DNA from: a candidate division BRC1 bacterium HGW-BRC1-1
GTDB lineage: Bacteria > Sumerlaeota > Sumerlaeia > Sumerlaeales > Sumerlaeaceae
Reading direction: 5' to 3'
DNA: 64,000 bases
Assembly (NCBI GenBank): GCA_002842095.1
Contig: PHCB01000008.1
Coordinates: 62,001-126,000, forward strand
Shown here: piece by piece, positions 35,920-45,174 of the stretch
Position numbering within the stretch: the first letter of the stretch is position 1
Layout of the letters: the number at the start of each line of letters is the position of its first letter
Notes under the pieces: generated by a model
Databases searched by the model: none
What the model saw: the letters and a program-made list of their open reading frames with translations, nothing else
What the model was told of the DNA's origin: nothing
Position numbers and translations under genes: made by a program

Positions 35920-35947
35920 TTGACACGGGATGGGGTATCGTTAAAGG
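35920..35947 (+). promoter_or_regulatory. Candidate promoter of pilB
   Basis: A perfect TTGACA followed after 16 bases by TAAAGG, about 45 bases before the pilB start. The -10 element is poor, so this is tentative. Confidence 0.4.
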
Positions 35948-35991
35948 TTCAAAACCATTCATAGATCATCTGACGGGATAGCTAATCGCTC

Positions 35992-37716
35992 ATGGCAAGT
36001 ACAATGGAGCGCAATCTGGCAGAAATGCTTGTGCGCGACAACGTCATCACTCAGGACGTTCTCAACGAAGCCTTAAATAAGCAGGCCAACGACGGAGGCA
36101 GCCTCGGAAGGGTGCTTATCGAGGGTGGCTTTGCCAACGAGTGGGAACTGGCCGCCACGTTGGGCAAGCAGTTGAATGTGCCCTTCATCACGCTGATGCA
36201 CTATGAGATTGATCCGGAGATATTGACCTGCATTCCGGAAGACATTGTTAAGAAATACAAGATCGTCCCCATCGATAAAACGGAGGACACCCTTACCGTT
36301 GCTCTGGCGGACCCCTCCAATATCTATCTGCTGGATGAGTTGCGTCTCCTCACGAAACTGAAAATCGTGCCGGTGATTTCGTTCGAATCAGACATCGAGG
36401 AAGCCATTCACCAGTACTACGGCATTTCCTCGAACTCGGATGAGAGCATCAAGGAGATGAGCGAAGAGGACGCCAGCGAACTCGAACTGGCGATGAGCAG
36501 CGACTTCACCACCATTGAAGATGAGGTGGAGGAACCGGAGGACGAAGAGGAACTCCAGAGCGGCCCGGTCGTTTCGTTGGTGAATCAGACCATTCTCGAT
36601 GCCATCAAGACCCGCGCAAGCGATATTCACATTGAGCCTTATGAGAAGGACCTCCGCATCCGCCACCGCATAGACGGTGTGTTGCATGAAATGAAGGCGC
36701 CGCCCAAGAAGTTTCAAAACGCCATCGTTTCGCGTATCAAGATTATGAGCACCCTGGATATTGCAGAGCGGCGGCTTCCCCAGGACGGGCGTTTCAAGAT
36801 GCCTTTCGGTGGAAAGAACATCGACTTCCGTGTATCGACCTGTCCCGTGGCTTTCGGCGAGAAGGTCGTTATGCGTATTCTGGACAGCAGCAACCTGATG
36901 CTCAATCTGACGGATTTGGGCATGGAGATGAGTGTCCTGACCCGCTTTGAGAAACACATTCGCGCGGCGTGGGGCATGATTCTCGTAACCGGCCCTACCG
37001 GCTCCGGTAAATCAACCACGCTGTATTCGGCCCTCAGCACCATCAACGATCCGCAGAAGAACATTATCACCATTGAGGATCCCATCGAGTATCAGCTGAA
37101 GGGAATCAATCAGGTGCAGGTGCGTGCGGATATCGGTCTCGACTTCGCAAGCGGACTGCGCAGCTTCCTGCGGCAGGATCCTGACATCATCATGGTCGGT
37201 GAGATTCGAGACAAGGAAACCGCTGAGATTGCAGTGAAGTCGGCCCTCACGGGCCACTTGGTGCTCTCCACTCTGCACACCAACGATGCCCCCAGCAGTA
37301 TCAACCGTCTGACGAACATGGGCGTCGAGGCGTTCCTGGTGACAGCCTCAACGAATATGATTGTGGCCCAGCGTCTTGTGCGCCGGGTTTGTGAAAATTG
37401 CCGCGTGGCGTTTTCTCCGCCACCCGAAGTTTTGCAGGCCCTGGGGATGCCGACCGATGGAGTTCTCCAACGCGGACAAGGCTGCGATCGTTGCCGTGGT
37501 TCGGGCTACAAGGGGCGCGTTGCGTTGTATGAACTCATGGAATTGTCTGACATGATGCGTGACCGCATCGTAGAGGGAATCCCCGCGACGCAATTGAAGA
37601 AACTTGCCATCGAAGAGGGGATGCAGACCTTGCGCGGCGCCGGTTTCGACAAGGTGGCCCAAGGCATGACAACCATGGATGAGGTTCTGGGAGTTACTGC
37701 AGCAGACGAACGCTGA
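35992..37716 (+). CDS. pilB: Type IV pilus assembly / type II secretion ATPase PilB/GspE
   Basis: A 574-residue motor for pilus extension or pseudopilus assembly. It has an N-terminal MshEN domain (5-150), an acidic linker (about 155-185) and then the ATPase with Walker A GPTGSGKS, ITIEDPIEY, Walker B IIMVGEIRD and the His box GHLVLSTLHTN. A zinc tetracysteine follows (CENC ... CDRC). An unlinked set of prepilins at 14.7-17.8 kb may be its substrates. No platform protein (pilC) or prepilin peptidase is in the window. Confidence 0.95.
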   Translation: MASTMERNLAEMLVRDNVITQDVLNEALNKQANDGGSLGRVLIEGGFANEWELAATLGKQLNVPFITLMHYEIDPEILTCIPEDIVKKYKIVPIDKTEDTLTVALADPSNIYLLDELRLLTKLKIVPVISFESDIEEAIHQYYGISSNSDESIKEMSEEDASELELAMSSDFTTIEDEVEEPEDEEELQSGPVVSLVNQTILDAIKTRASDIHIEPYEKDLRIRHRIDGVLHEMKAPPKKFQNAIVSRIKIMSTLDIAERRLPQDGRFKMPFGGKNIDFRVSTCPVAFGEKVVMRILDSSNLMLNLTDLGMEMSVLTRFEKHIRAAWGMILVTGPTGSGKSTTLYSALSTINDPQKNIITIEDPIEYQLKGINQVQVRADIGLDFASGLRSFLRQDPDIIMVGEIRDKETAEIAVKSALTGHLVLSTLHTNDAPSSINRLTNMGVEAFLVTASTNMIVAQRLVRRVCENCRVAFSPPPEVLQALGMPTDGVLQRGQGCDRCRGSGYKGRVALYELMELSDMMRDRIVEGIPATQLKKLAIEEGMQTLRGAGFDKVAQGMTTMDEVLGVTAADER

Positions 37717-37734
37717 GTTTTGCTCAGCGTTTCG

Positions 37735-39033
37735 TCAGAGGTCGGCAACCGCTTCGAAAATCTTGCGTGCGATCTCTGCCTTGGCGGCGTGAGGCACGAA
37801 GATTTTTCGGCCATCGCGCAGATAAATGGTGACCTCATTGGAGTCGGATTCAAAGCCGATGCGGGGATTGGTGACGTCATTGGCCACGATGGCGTCCAGC
37901 CGTTTACGCTCCATTTTTCCCAGAGCGTGCTGCTCCATGTTATCCGTTTCGGCAGCAAAACCGATGGTGATCTGACCGGGTTTTTTCTGGCACCCGATCG
38001 AATGGGCAATGTCGGGGTTCTCGATAAGCGTGAGCGAGATGGAGTTGCCGGTGCGTTTCATTTTGTGAGTAGGCGGATCCGCCACACGGAAATCGCTCAC
38101 TGCCGCGCAGAAGATGAAGATGTCGACCGACCCGGCGAGGGCCTTTACCGCGCTCAACATTTGTTCGGCGGTTGTCACGCGATGAACTTCGGCGCCCTTG
38201 GGCAATTGGTTCAGATGAACAGGTCCGCTGACCAGATGAGTTTTAGCGCTCCGACGCAGGGCTTCCATGGTGAGCGCGGCACCCATTTTCCCCGATGACG
38301 GGTTGCTCAGGAAACGGACGGGATCAAAGAATTCGTGGGTCGGGCCGGACGTGATAAGAACGGTTTTCCCCGCGAGAGAATCATCCTGGGGCAGGATTGG
38401 TGTAGCCGGGGCTGTGGAAGTGCCCTTTGGTGTTGGGGGAACCGACGCAGAGGAGCCACGCACGGGCCGGTCAGTTTCCCACAATGAGGGTGTCGTTGCG
38501 AGATAATCCATGATCCGATCCACGGAGGCCAATTTTCCTGCGCCATGATCGCCACACGCAAGCATGCCCTCGCCCGATTCGATGACGTGAACGCCACGTT
38601 CGCGAAGCAAAGCGAGGTTCGCCTGGGTTGCTGCATGATCCAGCATCACCGTGTTCATTGCAGGAGCAACGACTGTTCTTCCCTCAAAGCTGAGATAGAG
38701 CGTGGAAAGAGGATCGTCTGCCAGACCGCTCGCGAATTTGGCCAGAGTGTTGGCACTGGCAGGCGCGATGACAAAAACGTCACCCCACTTGGCCCAGGAG
38801 ATGTGTTCCATTTCCCACGCGGTTTCACGATGCAGGACGGAAGTATAGACGGGTGCCTGGGTGAGGGTTTCGAAAGTGAGCGGCGCGACAAAGGACGTGG
38901 CTGCGGTGGTCATGGCTACACGGACCTCGGCGCCCGCTTTGCGGAGTTGCGAGCAGAGGTCGCAAGCTTTGTAAGCCGCAATGCCTCCGGTCACACCGAG
39001 TATTATTCTTTTCCCATCCAGAGTGCTTGCCAT
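37735..39033 (-). CDS. coaBC: Bifunctional CoaBC (phosphopantothenoylcysteine synthetase/decarboxylase)
   Basis: Two steps of coenzyme A synthesis. The N-terminal flavoprotein decarboxylase (CoaC, about 1-180) has GVTGGIAAYKA, the active-site His region EHISWA, the PASANT motif and the GMLACGDHGAGK loop with the catalytic Cys. The CTP-dependent synthetase (CoaB, about 225-432) has SGPTHEFFDPVRF and ANDV. The two are joined by a Pro/Thr-rich linker longer than usual. The ATG at 39033 gives the family N-terminus; the frame is open to 39081. It is convergent with pilB. Confidence 0.95.
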   Translation of the reverse strand: MASTLDGKRIILGVTGGIAAYKACDLCSQLRKAGAEVRVAMTTAATSFVAPLTFETLTQAPVYTSVLHRETAWEMEHISWAKWGDVFVIAPASANTLAKFASGLADDPLSTLYLSFEGRTVVAPAMNTVMLDHAATQANLALLRERGVHVIESGEGMLACGDHGAGKLASVDRIMDYLATTPSLWETDRPVRGSSASVPPTPKGTSTAPATPILPQDDSLAGKTVLITSGPTHEFFDPVRFLSNPSSGKMGAALTMEALRRSAKTHLVSGPVHLNQLPKGAEVHRVTTAEQMLSAVKALAGSVDIFIFCAAVSDFRVADPPTHKMKRTGNSISLTLIENPDIAHSIGCQKKPGQITIGFAAETDNMEQHALGKMERKRLDAIVANDVTNPRIGFESDSNEVTIYLRDGRKIFVPHAAKAEIARKIFEAVADL

Positions 39034-39189
39034 GTTCGGTCGCCTGCCTTTTCCAGTTGTGCCCACGGGTGAGCACTTCAACTTGCATCAAGCATGGGCA
39101 AGATTGTCCTTCAAGCAAGCCGATTTCAAATATGTTCTGCTAAACCTTGCTTGAAACCGTAACGACGAGGATATCCTATCGTTTCTGAG

Positions 39190-39720
39190 ATGAACACCGA
39201 GCCAAATAACGTAGGATCCATGGTGCCTGGATTTGCAGGGGAGCTTGTTCCCGAGCAGATAATCTGGGAGGGAATGCCCTCTTTGCGTCTGACGTTCCCT
39301 CCACTGCTCGTGGTGGGGACAGCTTATGTGTTGGCGGCCTTGTTACAGTTGGTTTTTCAGGCCGACCGGATGACGCACCTTGTTACGTTCAGTCTGGCCT
39401 TTCTCATAGGCTTTGCTGTTTTTGTGAGGCAGGCGCTTCTGTTGCGGGCTTGCTATTACCGTCTTACCACGGATTCGATTTATGTGCGACGCGGGCTTTT
39501 CGACCGGGTTACCGAGCACGTTTCCCTGGATCATTTCCGAGATGTTTTCGTGGAGGAAAACTCCCTGGCGAAAATCTTGGGTTGCGGAGATGTGGAGATC
39601 ATCAGCGGGAACGTGGCCAGCGAGCAGGTTTGTTTTGAGGGAGTTCACCATCCGGTGGAGATAAAAGAGTTGGTCTTAAAAGCGGTGGCCGATCGTAAAG
39701 TGAAGCAGAACCCCAATTGA
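39190..39720 (+). CDS. bPH2-domain membrane protein (YdbS-like)
   Basis: A 176-residue protein with two transmembrane helices (about 36-53 and 62-80) followed by a bacterial PH-like domain. Its motifs are YYRLTTDSIYVRRGLFDR and VSLDHFRDVFVEENSLAKILG, typical of DUF304/bPH2. The cellular role of this family is poorly known; membrane-stress sensing is one idea. It opens the long overlapping operon and its stop overlaps the kinase start in a TTGA. Confidence 0.85.
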   Translation: MNTEPNNVGSMVPGFAGELVPEQIIWEGMPSLRLTFPPLLVVGTAYVLAALLQLVFQADRMTHLVTFSLAFLIGFAVFVRQALLLRACYYRLTTDSIYVRRGLFDRVTEHVSLDHFRDVFVEENSLAKILGCGDVEIISGNVASEQVCFEGVHHPVEIKELVLKAVADRKVKQNPN

Positions 39721-41525
39721 AACGAAAGCCCATTAACCCTCCCGCACCTCCCGAGGATGCATCCGTCGTTTCGCCTGCTCCCTTAAAGCATCGCAAGGTG
39801 ACAGAATCGAAACTCTCCGTGCGTTACCGCCGCCTGAAGGCTCTTTACAAAATTTCCGACCTCATCAACTCGACCACGAACCCAGCCACATTGTTGCGCC
39901 GGATACTGGCAGAGGCTGCTCGTGAAATGAAAGCCGACAGTGGGTCGCTGGCTTTCGTGAACATCGAAACCCAGACTTTGGAAATCCATACTTCCGTTGG
40001 CATGGACACGGGGCGCGCCGGACAACTTCGTTTGAGGGTTGGTCAGGGGGTCACCGGGACCGTGGCTGCAACCGGCAAACCGGTTCGGCTGGACGATGTG
40101 CATGGTTCTCCGATGTACGTGGAAGTGGAGAGCCATGTCCGCTCGGAGTTGGCGGTTCCTCTTCGTGTTGAGGGAGAAGTGATCGGCGTGCTGAACGTTA
40201 ATTCCAGCGTGACCGGTGCCTTTACCGAGGAGGACGAGCGGCTGATGATGGCCCTGGGAAATCAGGCCGCGAAGGTCATCCACACCGCCCGATTGTACGA
40301 GAGGGTCGAGCGCCAGACACGACGTCTGGAGGGGCTGTTTGCGGTGGGTCAGGCACTCATTTCACCAGATCCGCTCCCCACGGTTCTCAACCGCATCACG
40401 CAGGCCGTGCAGGATATCATGGATGTTAAGCTCTGCTCCATCATGTTGCTGAGCGACATGCGTGAACTGACGCTGAGCGCTGTTTCGGGGGGGAGTGCGC
40501 AATACACACAACGCCCGGCGTTGAGCGTGCAGGACTCTCTCGTGGGAGATGTGGTAACGCGGCGTCAACCCGTGCAAGTATTCGACGTGCGACGTGCGAA
40601 ACGCTACCGTGCCCGCAGCATGGCGCGGGAGGAACACCTCGTTTCTCTGCTGTCGGTGCCCGTGTTCTTTACGGATTCCCTCATCGGTATTCTTAACATC
40701 TATACGGACCAACCGCGCCGTTTCAGCGACGACGATATTCGTCTTTTGAACGCGTTCGCTTCTCTGTGCGCCATCGCGATCGAGAACGCGCAGCGTTATG
40801 AACGCATGTTGAAGGCAGAGCATGGCATTCGGCAAGCGGACCGTCTGGCCACGCTGGGAATTCTGAGTGCCGAGATTGCCCATGAAATCCGCAACCCCGT
40901 CACGATCATCAGCATGTTGCTGCATAGCTTGCGGGAGGATCGTGCGATTCTGCCGGATCGCGAACGGGACATGGACATCATCCTGGATAAACTCGATCGT
41001 ATCAACCGCATCGTCAGCCAGGTGCTGAACATTTCCCGCAAACGGCCCCAACCCCTGGAGTGGGTCGATGTTAATCAGGTAATCGAAGAACTATTGCTGC
41101 TCGTGAACCATGCCTTCGCCGAGCATCGGGTGGTGCTGCAAAAAGAACTTGATCCAACGCTGCCCCCGATTCTTGCCGACCGCGGGCATTTCGACCAGAT
41201 TTTTCTGAACCTCATGATGAACGCGCAGGAGGCTATGCCCAACGGCGGGATATTGCATATTCGGTCCATGCGCATGCCCGAGCGAGGTTCCGAACCGAAT
41301 CGGGTTCGTGTCATTTTCAAAGACACAGGCATCGGAATTTCACCCGAAGTGATGTCGAATCTTTTCACACCGTTTACGTCCACGCGCAAAGAGGGAGTCG
41401 GGCTGGGGCTCTTTGTTTCTCAAAAACTGTTAAAGGAATATGGCGGCAACATAACGGTGAAAAGTGCGCCCGATGAGGGAACCTCGTTCAGAGTAGAAAT
41501 TCCGGTGGAGGCGACGCCATCTTGA
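39717..41525 (+). CDS. Dual-GAF sensor histidine kinase
   Basis: A 602-residue cytosolic kinase with two GAF domains (about 55-195 and 215-360). The HisKA dimerisation domain carries phospho-His389 in AHEIRNPVTIIS. A HATPase_c domain follows, with N box NLMMNAQEAM, G1 DTGIGIS and G2 GVGLGLFVS. There is no transmembrane helix, so the signal is intracellular, perhaps a small molecule or redox cue bound by the GAFs. The TTG start overlaps the bPH2 stop as TTGA, and its own stop overlaps the regulator start in the same way. It pairs with the NtrC-type regulator downstream. Confidence 0.93.
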   Translation: MKRKPINPPAPPEDASVVSPAPLKHRKVTESKLSVRYRRLKALYKISDLINSTTNPATLLRRILAEAAREMKADSGSLAFVNIETQTLEIHTSVGMDTGRAGQLRLRVGQGVTGTVAATGKPVRLDDVHGSPMYVEVESHVRSELAVPLRVEGEVIGVLNVNSSVTGAFTEEDERLMMALGNQAAKVIHTARLYERVERQTRRLEGLFAVGQALISPDPLPTVLNRITQAVQDIMDVKLCSIMLLSDMRELTLSAVSGGSAQYTQRPALSVQDSLVGDVVTRRQPVQVFDVRRAKRYRARSMAREEHLVSLLSVPVFFTDSLIGILNIYTDQPRRFSDDDIRLLNAFASLCAIAIENAQRYERMLKAEHGIRQADRLATLGILSAEIAHEIRNPVTIISMLLHSLREDRAILPDRERDMDIILDKLDRINRIVSQVLNISRKRPQPLEWVDVNQVIEELLLLVNHAFAEHRVVLQKELDPTLPPILADRGHFDQIFLNLMMNAQEAMPNGGILHIRSMRMPERGSEPNRVRVIFKDTGIGISPEVMSNLFTPFTSTRKEGVGLGLFVSQKLLKEYGGNITVKSAPDEGTSFRVEIPVEATPS

Positions 41526-42973
41526 AATCCACAAAGCCCAAATTGATGGTCGTGGATGACGACGCCGATGTGCGGTACTCCTTCAAGCGTCTCTTTGAGA
41601 GGGCCGACTATGCCATTATCGAAGCATCATCCGGCGAAGATGCGGTGCGGCTGGCGCAGTCGGAAAAGCCCGACGTTATCCTGATGGACATTCGCATGCC
41701 CGGTGCGGATGGAATCGCTACCTTGCGGGAAATTCGTCGTTTCGATCCGCGGACGCCCGTCATTCTCATGACCGCTTATGCATCGACACAAAGCACGATC
41801 GAGGCAATGAAAGCCGGTGCTTTCGATCATGTGATGAAGCCCTTCGACATTGAGAAAATTCGTTCGATCGTCAGTCAGGCCGTGAAGGCTTCGCAGGATA
41901 TGCGGCGGGTGGTTTCCTTTCGCCCAAAGCGGTCGGGTGAAGGGCCTCATGAAGAAATCATCGGCCAAAGCGAATCCATGCAGGAAGTTTACAAACTGAT
42001 CGGCAGGGTTGCAGCGGGGGATCAACCGGTTCTCCTCACTGGCGAGCGGGGCACGGGCAAGCAATTGGTTGCCCGCGCAATCTATCATCACAGCGCCCGC
42101 AACACGAAGCCCTTTCTCGCAATCAACTGCGCCATCATTCCACCGCACCTGCTGGAAGGGGAACTGTTCGGCTGGACACGCACTGCAGCCCTGCGAGGGG
42201 GGGAACTAAAAACCAGCAAACTGGAAATTTGCGATGGTGGAACACTTCTTCTCCACGAAATCGGAGCGATGACGATTCCGCTCCAGACACGATTGTTGCG
42301 AGTGATGGAAACGGGTCAGCTGGAAAAGTTTGGCGGGATGCAAACCGTTCCTGCCAATATTCGCATCATCGCCTCCTCCAGTGCAGACTTGCATGCTTTG
42401 ACCGAGTCGGGGGATTTTCGCTCGGATTTGTATTTTGCCCTCCGAGCATCGGAAATAAACCTTCCGCCACTTTCGCAGCGCAAGGGGGACATCCCTCTTC
42501 TCGTTGCGCATTATGTAGAACGCGAGGCACCGCGCTTGGGGTTGGGTCGGGTGATTGTGGACCCGGCTGCCATGGCTCTTCTCGAACAGGGGGCTTATGA
42601 ATCCAACGTTCGTGAGCTGGAAAATATCGTTCGCAACACCCTGGTGGGGCTGAAGGGCAATGTTATCAGCGCCGGCGATCTGGAGATGAAACGGGCGGAG
42701 GCGACCGAAAGTGCCGTGGGGATATTGACCGACGATTCACTTTTCGACGCGCTGTTTCAGGAGATCGCCCGACGACAACCTTTGCCACCGGGATTTGATT
42801 CTTTCGATATTATCGAACGCAAACTTGTCATCCGCGCGTTGGAACAATGCGAAGGGAATCAGAGCCGTGTCGCGAAGTTTCTCGGGATCACCCGCAATAC
42901 GCTGCGCAAACGCATCGCCAAGTATGGTCTCAAAATCGGCGGCAAGCGCGTGCACGATGAGGGAGAACCGTGA
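41522..42973 (+). CDS. NtrC-family response regulator with degraded AAA+ motifs
   Basis: A 483-residue receiver-AAA+-HTH protein. The receiver is intact (Asp56, Lys106). The AAA+ domain keeps Walker A GERGTGKQ (174-181) and an Arg-finger region FRSDLYFAL. The sigma-54-contacting GAFTGA loop is replaced by TAALRGG (about 221-227), and Walker B reads TLLLHEI with His245 where Asp is expected. The C-terminal Fis-type helix-turn-helix (SRVAKFLGITRNTLRKRI) is complete. It therefore probably binds DNA but may not activate sigma-54 polymerase, acting instead like a sigma-70 regulator or repressor. TTG start, TTGA overlap. Confidence 0.92.
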   Translation: MKSTKPKLMVVDDDADVRYSFKRLFERADYAIIEASSGEDAVRLAQSEKPDVILMDIRMPGADGIATLREIRRFDPRTPVILMTAYASTQSTIEAMKAGAFDHVMKPFDIEKIRSIVSQAVKASQDMRRVVSFRPKRSGEGPHEEIIGQSESMQEVYKLIGRVAAGDQPVLLTGERGTGKQLVARAIYHHSARNTKPFLAINCAIIPPHLLEGELFGWTRTAALRGGELKTSKLEICDGGTLLLHEIGAMTIPLQTRLLRVMETGQLEKFGGMQTVPANIRIIASSSADLHALTESGDFRSDLYFALRASEINLPPLSQRKGDIPLLVAHYVEREAPRLGLGRVIVDPAAMALLEQGAYESNVRELENIVRNTLVGLKGNVISAGDLEMKRAEATESAVGILTDDSLFDALFQEIARRQPLPPGFDSFDIIERKLVIRALEQCEGNQSRVAKFLGITRNTLRKRIAKYGLKIGGKRVHDEGEP

Positions 42974-44145
42974 TGACTTCGTCCGATCCTCCGAGAATTG
43001 TGTGGCTCGCCAACTCCTTTGAGGATGACGCCCCCACACGCCTCATGATGGAGACTGCCATCGCCTGGCACAAGCGCCATGGGGGGAAGAATGTCATGGT
43101 GGCGTTGAGCAGGGATGGGATTTTGCGCAACGATATCGATCGGGCGGGCATTCAATCGATTGTGTTGCGAATGACAGGGCCGACGGATCTGTTCGGTATC
43201 GGTCGCCTCTTCAGTTTATTGCGGCGACTGCAACCGTCGTTGGTGCACACTACATTAATGCGTCCGACAGTGTGGGGGATTCCTGCCGCCCGGGCTGCCG
43301 GGGCCCGGAAGACCATAATCACTTGCAATGGAACCCATGAATGGAAGGAAGGGTCGGGCGTGGGCAATGCCTTTGCCGGTCCACTCTTTCGGTGCGCGGC
43401 ACGCAAGGCTGATGCACTCGTTTGTGTTTCCGAGGGTGTGAAGACTGATCTCCTGAATTCAGGCGTTAAAACTCGGCGAATGCTTGTGATCCCCAATGGA
43501 ATCGATCCCAACAATTTCACGCCTAAAAGCGCCGATCAGGAGGCTCCACAAGATTATTTGAAAGGTCTTTGGGAACCGAACCTGCGGTCGGATGCGGTGA
43601 TCATCGCCGGTGCGGGAAATCTGCGCGTTGTAAAAGGTTACGACCTTCTGGTGGAAGCTGCTGCTCGCCTTCGAGTAACCTGTCCGCAAGCCCGTTTTGT
43701 GGTTTGGGGCGAAGGACCGGAGCGAGGGCGTTTGGAGGGGATGATCGAAACACTCGGCCTTGGCGATGTTTTCAAATTGCCCGGAAGAGCCGCCTCGATT
43801 CCTCAACTGCTGGCCGAATGTGATGTGTTTGTTCAGCCCTCAAGAGCAGAAGGTTTTGGGTTGGCCGCCTTGGAAGCGATGGCGTGCGGTCTCCCGGTTG
43901 TGGCTGCAAACGTCGGAGGATTGCGCACCATCGTGGAGGATGGTGTAACCGGCTGGAGGTTCTCTCCCGGCGATGCTGATGCATTGGGCCGTATGCTATC
44001 CCACCTTACTGAACAACCAGCGTTGATGAGGGCCATGGGGAAGGCCGGACACGACCGCGCACATCGACACTTCACGCTGGAAAAGATGACGAACGCTTAC
44101 GAGCAACTCAGCGAAAGCCTACTGGCCCAAGGGACCGCCTCATGA
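42973..44145 (+). CDS. GT4 family glycosyltransferase
   Basis: A 390-residue GT-B enzyme. The N-terminal Rossmann half contains LVHTTLMRPTVWG and the CVSEGVK segment. The C-terminal half holds GNLRVVKGYDLLVEAAARL and the EGFGLAALEAMACGLPVVA signature that binds the nucleotide sugar. It likely elongates a surface glycan or modifies a cell-envelope precursor. The ATG shares a base with the regulator stop (TGATG); a GTG one codon earlier is possible. It overlaps the next gene by ATGA. Confidence 0.92.
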   Translation: MTSSDPPRIVWLANSFEDDAPTRLMMETAIAWHKRHGGKNVMVALSRDGILRNDIDRAGIQSIVLRMTGPTDLFGIGRLFSLLRRLQPSLVHTTLMRPTVWGIPAARAAGARKTIITCNGTHEWKEGSGVGNAFAGPLFRCAARKADALVCVSEGVKTDLLNSGVKTRRMLVIPNGIDPNNFTPKSADQEAPQDYLKGLWEPNLRSDAVIIAGAGNLRVVKGYDLLVEAAARLRVTCPQARFVVWGEGPERGRLEGMIETLGLGDVFKLPGRAASIPQLLAECDVFVQPSRAEGFGLAALEAMACGLPVVAANVGGLRTIVEDGVTGWRFSPGDADALGRMLSHLTEQPALMRAMGKAGHDRAHRHFTLEKMTNAYEQLSESLLAQGTAS

Positions 44146-45137
44146 GCGAAATCCTCGTCCGCCCAATGGAACCTGATGAGTTGGATTCGTGGAATGAATT
44201 CGTCGCGGGATCGCCTCAAGGGAGCGTGTTCCACACCACGGCGTGGAAGCATGTGATAGAAAATAGCGGTGAGGGCGAGCTTGCCTTTTGGGGGTGTTTC
44301 GAGGATAGAATGTTATGTGGGGGAGTGGTTTTTCTTGAACGGGAGAGGCATGGTCAGCGAACCGCAGTTACGCCTCTTCTCACTCCCTACTGTGGTCTGC
44401 TTTTGGATGAACCGGCGGGAGAGAAATTTTCAGATCAGATATCGCGCGATACGCGTGTAGCAGCGGCCCTGGCGGGTGCGTTGACCGATCAATTTTCCTA
44501 TGTGAACTTGATGAACTCGCCTGCACTGCACGACGTGCGACCCCTGACGGATGCGAAATTCGAACTGATTCCACGCTTCACTTATTTGATAAATCTCTGC
44601 CTGCCGGTGGACGAGCTTTGGCAGCGGTTGGATGGCAGCGTGCGGCGTCAGATACGCAAGGCTGAACGCTCGGATTTTGAAGTGACAGATAATCTGAACG
44701 TGGAGGAAGGCTTCACTCTTTTCGATTCAACCTTCACGCGTCGTGGTGAAGTGAATCCCATTTCCCGGGCGTTTTTCGAAGAGATCGTGGAGAGTGAACG
44801 CCTGCGCGAGAAACGGCGAATTTTTTGCGCAATCAGGGCGGGCCGTCTGGAATCATTTATTGTCAGTCTCAGCGATAACGAAACCACGTATTATGCCCTT
44901 GCCGCCACTGATGAAGCGGCCCTTGGCGAGGGGGTCAGTTCGTATCTCGTATGGGAAATGATCAAGAATCAGGCGACCGAGGGCATGAAGACATTGGATT
45001 TTGTCGGTGCGAACATCCCCTCCATTGCCCGTTTCAAAGAGGGATTCAATCCGCGTTTGCAGATTTACTTTCATTCCCAATACTTCAGTTCTGCCTTGTT
45101 GAAACTGGGCAAACATTTTGCCGACAGGATTCGCTGA
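44142..45137 (+). CDS. FemAB/GNAT-like acyltransferase
   Basis: A 331-residue protein of the FemAB-related double-GNAT type. Its motifs are SVFHTTAWKHVIEN, VRRQIRKAERSDFEV, DSTFTRRGE and the C-terminal SSYLVWEMIKNQATEGMKTLDFVGANIPSIARFKEGF region (split here only in description). Relatives add amino acids to peptidoglycan bridges or act in exopolysaccharide clusters. Its place after a GT4 gene suits cell-envelope glycan modification, but the acceptor is unknown. ATGA overlap upstream; 37 bases separate it from the ATPase gene. Confidence 0.82.
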   Translation: MSEILVRPMEPDELDSWNEFVAGSPQGSVFHTTAWKHVIENSGEGELAFWGCFEDRMLCGGVVFLERERHGQRTAVTPLLTPYCGLLLDEPAGEKFSDQISRDTRVAAALAGALTDQFSYVNLMNSPALHDVRPLTDAKFELIPRFTYLINLCLPVDELWQRLDGSVRRQIRKAERSDFEVTDNLNVEEGFTLFDSTFTRRGEVNPISRAFFEEIVESERLREKRRIFCAIRAGRLESFIVSLSDNETTYYALAATDEAALGEGVSSYLVWEMIKNQATEGMKTLDFVGANIPSIARFKEGFNPRLQIYFHSQYFSSALLKLGKHFADRIR

Positions 45138-45174
45138 CCCATGATAGAGGCGCTGAACGTGGAGGGACACTCAT

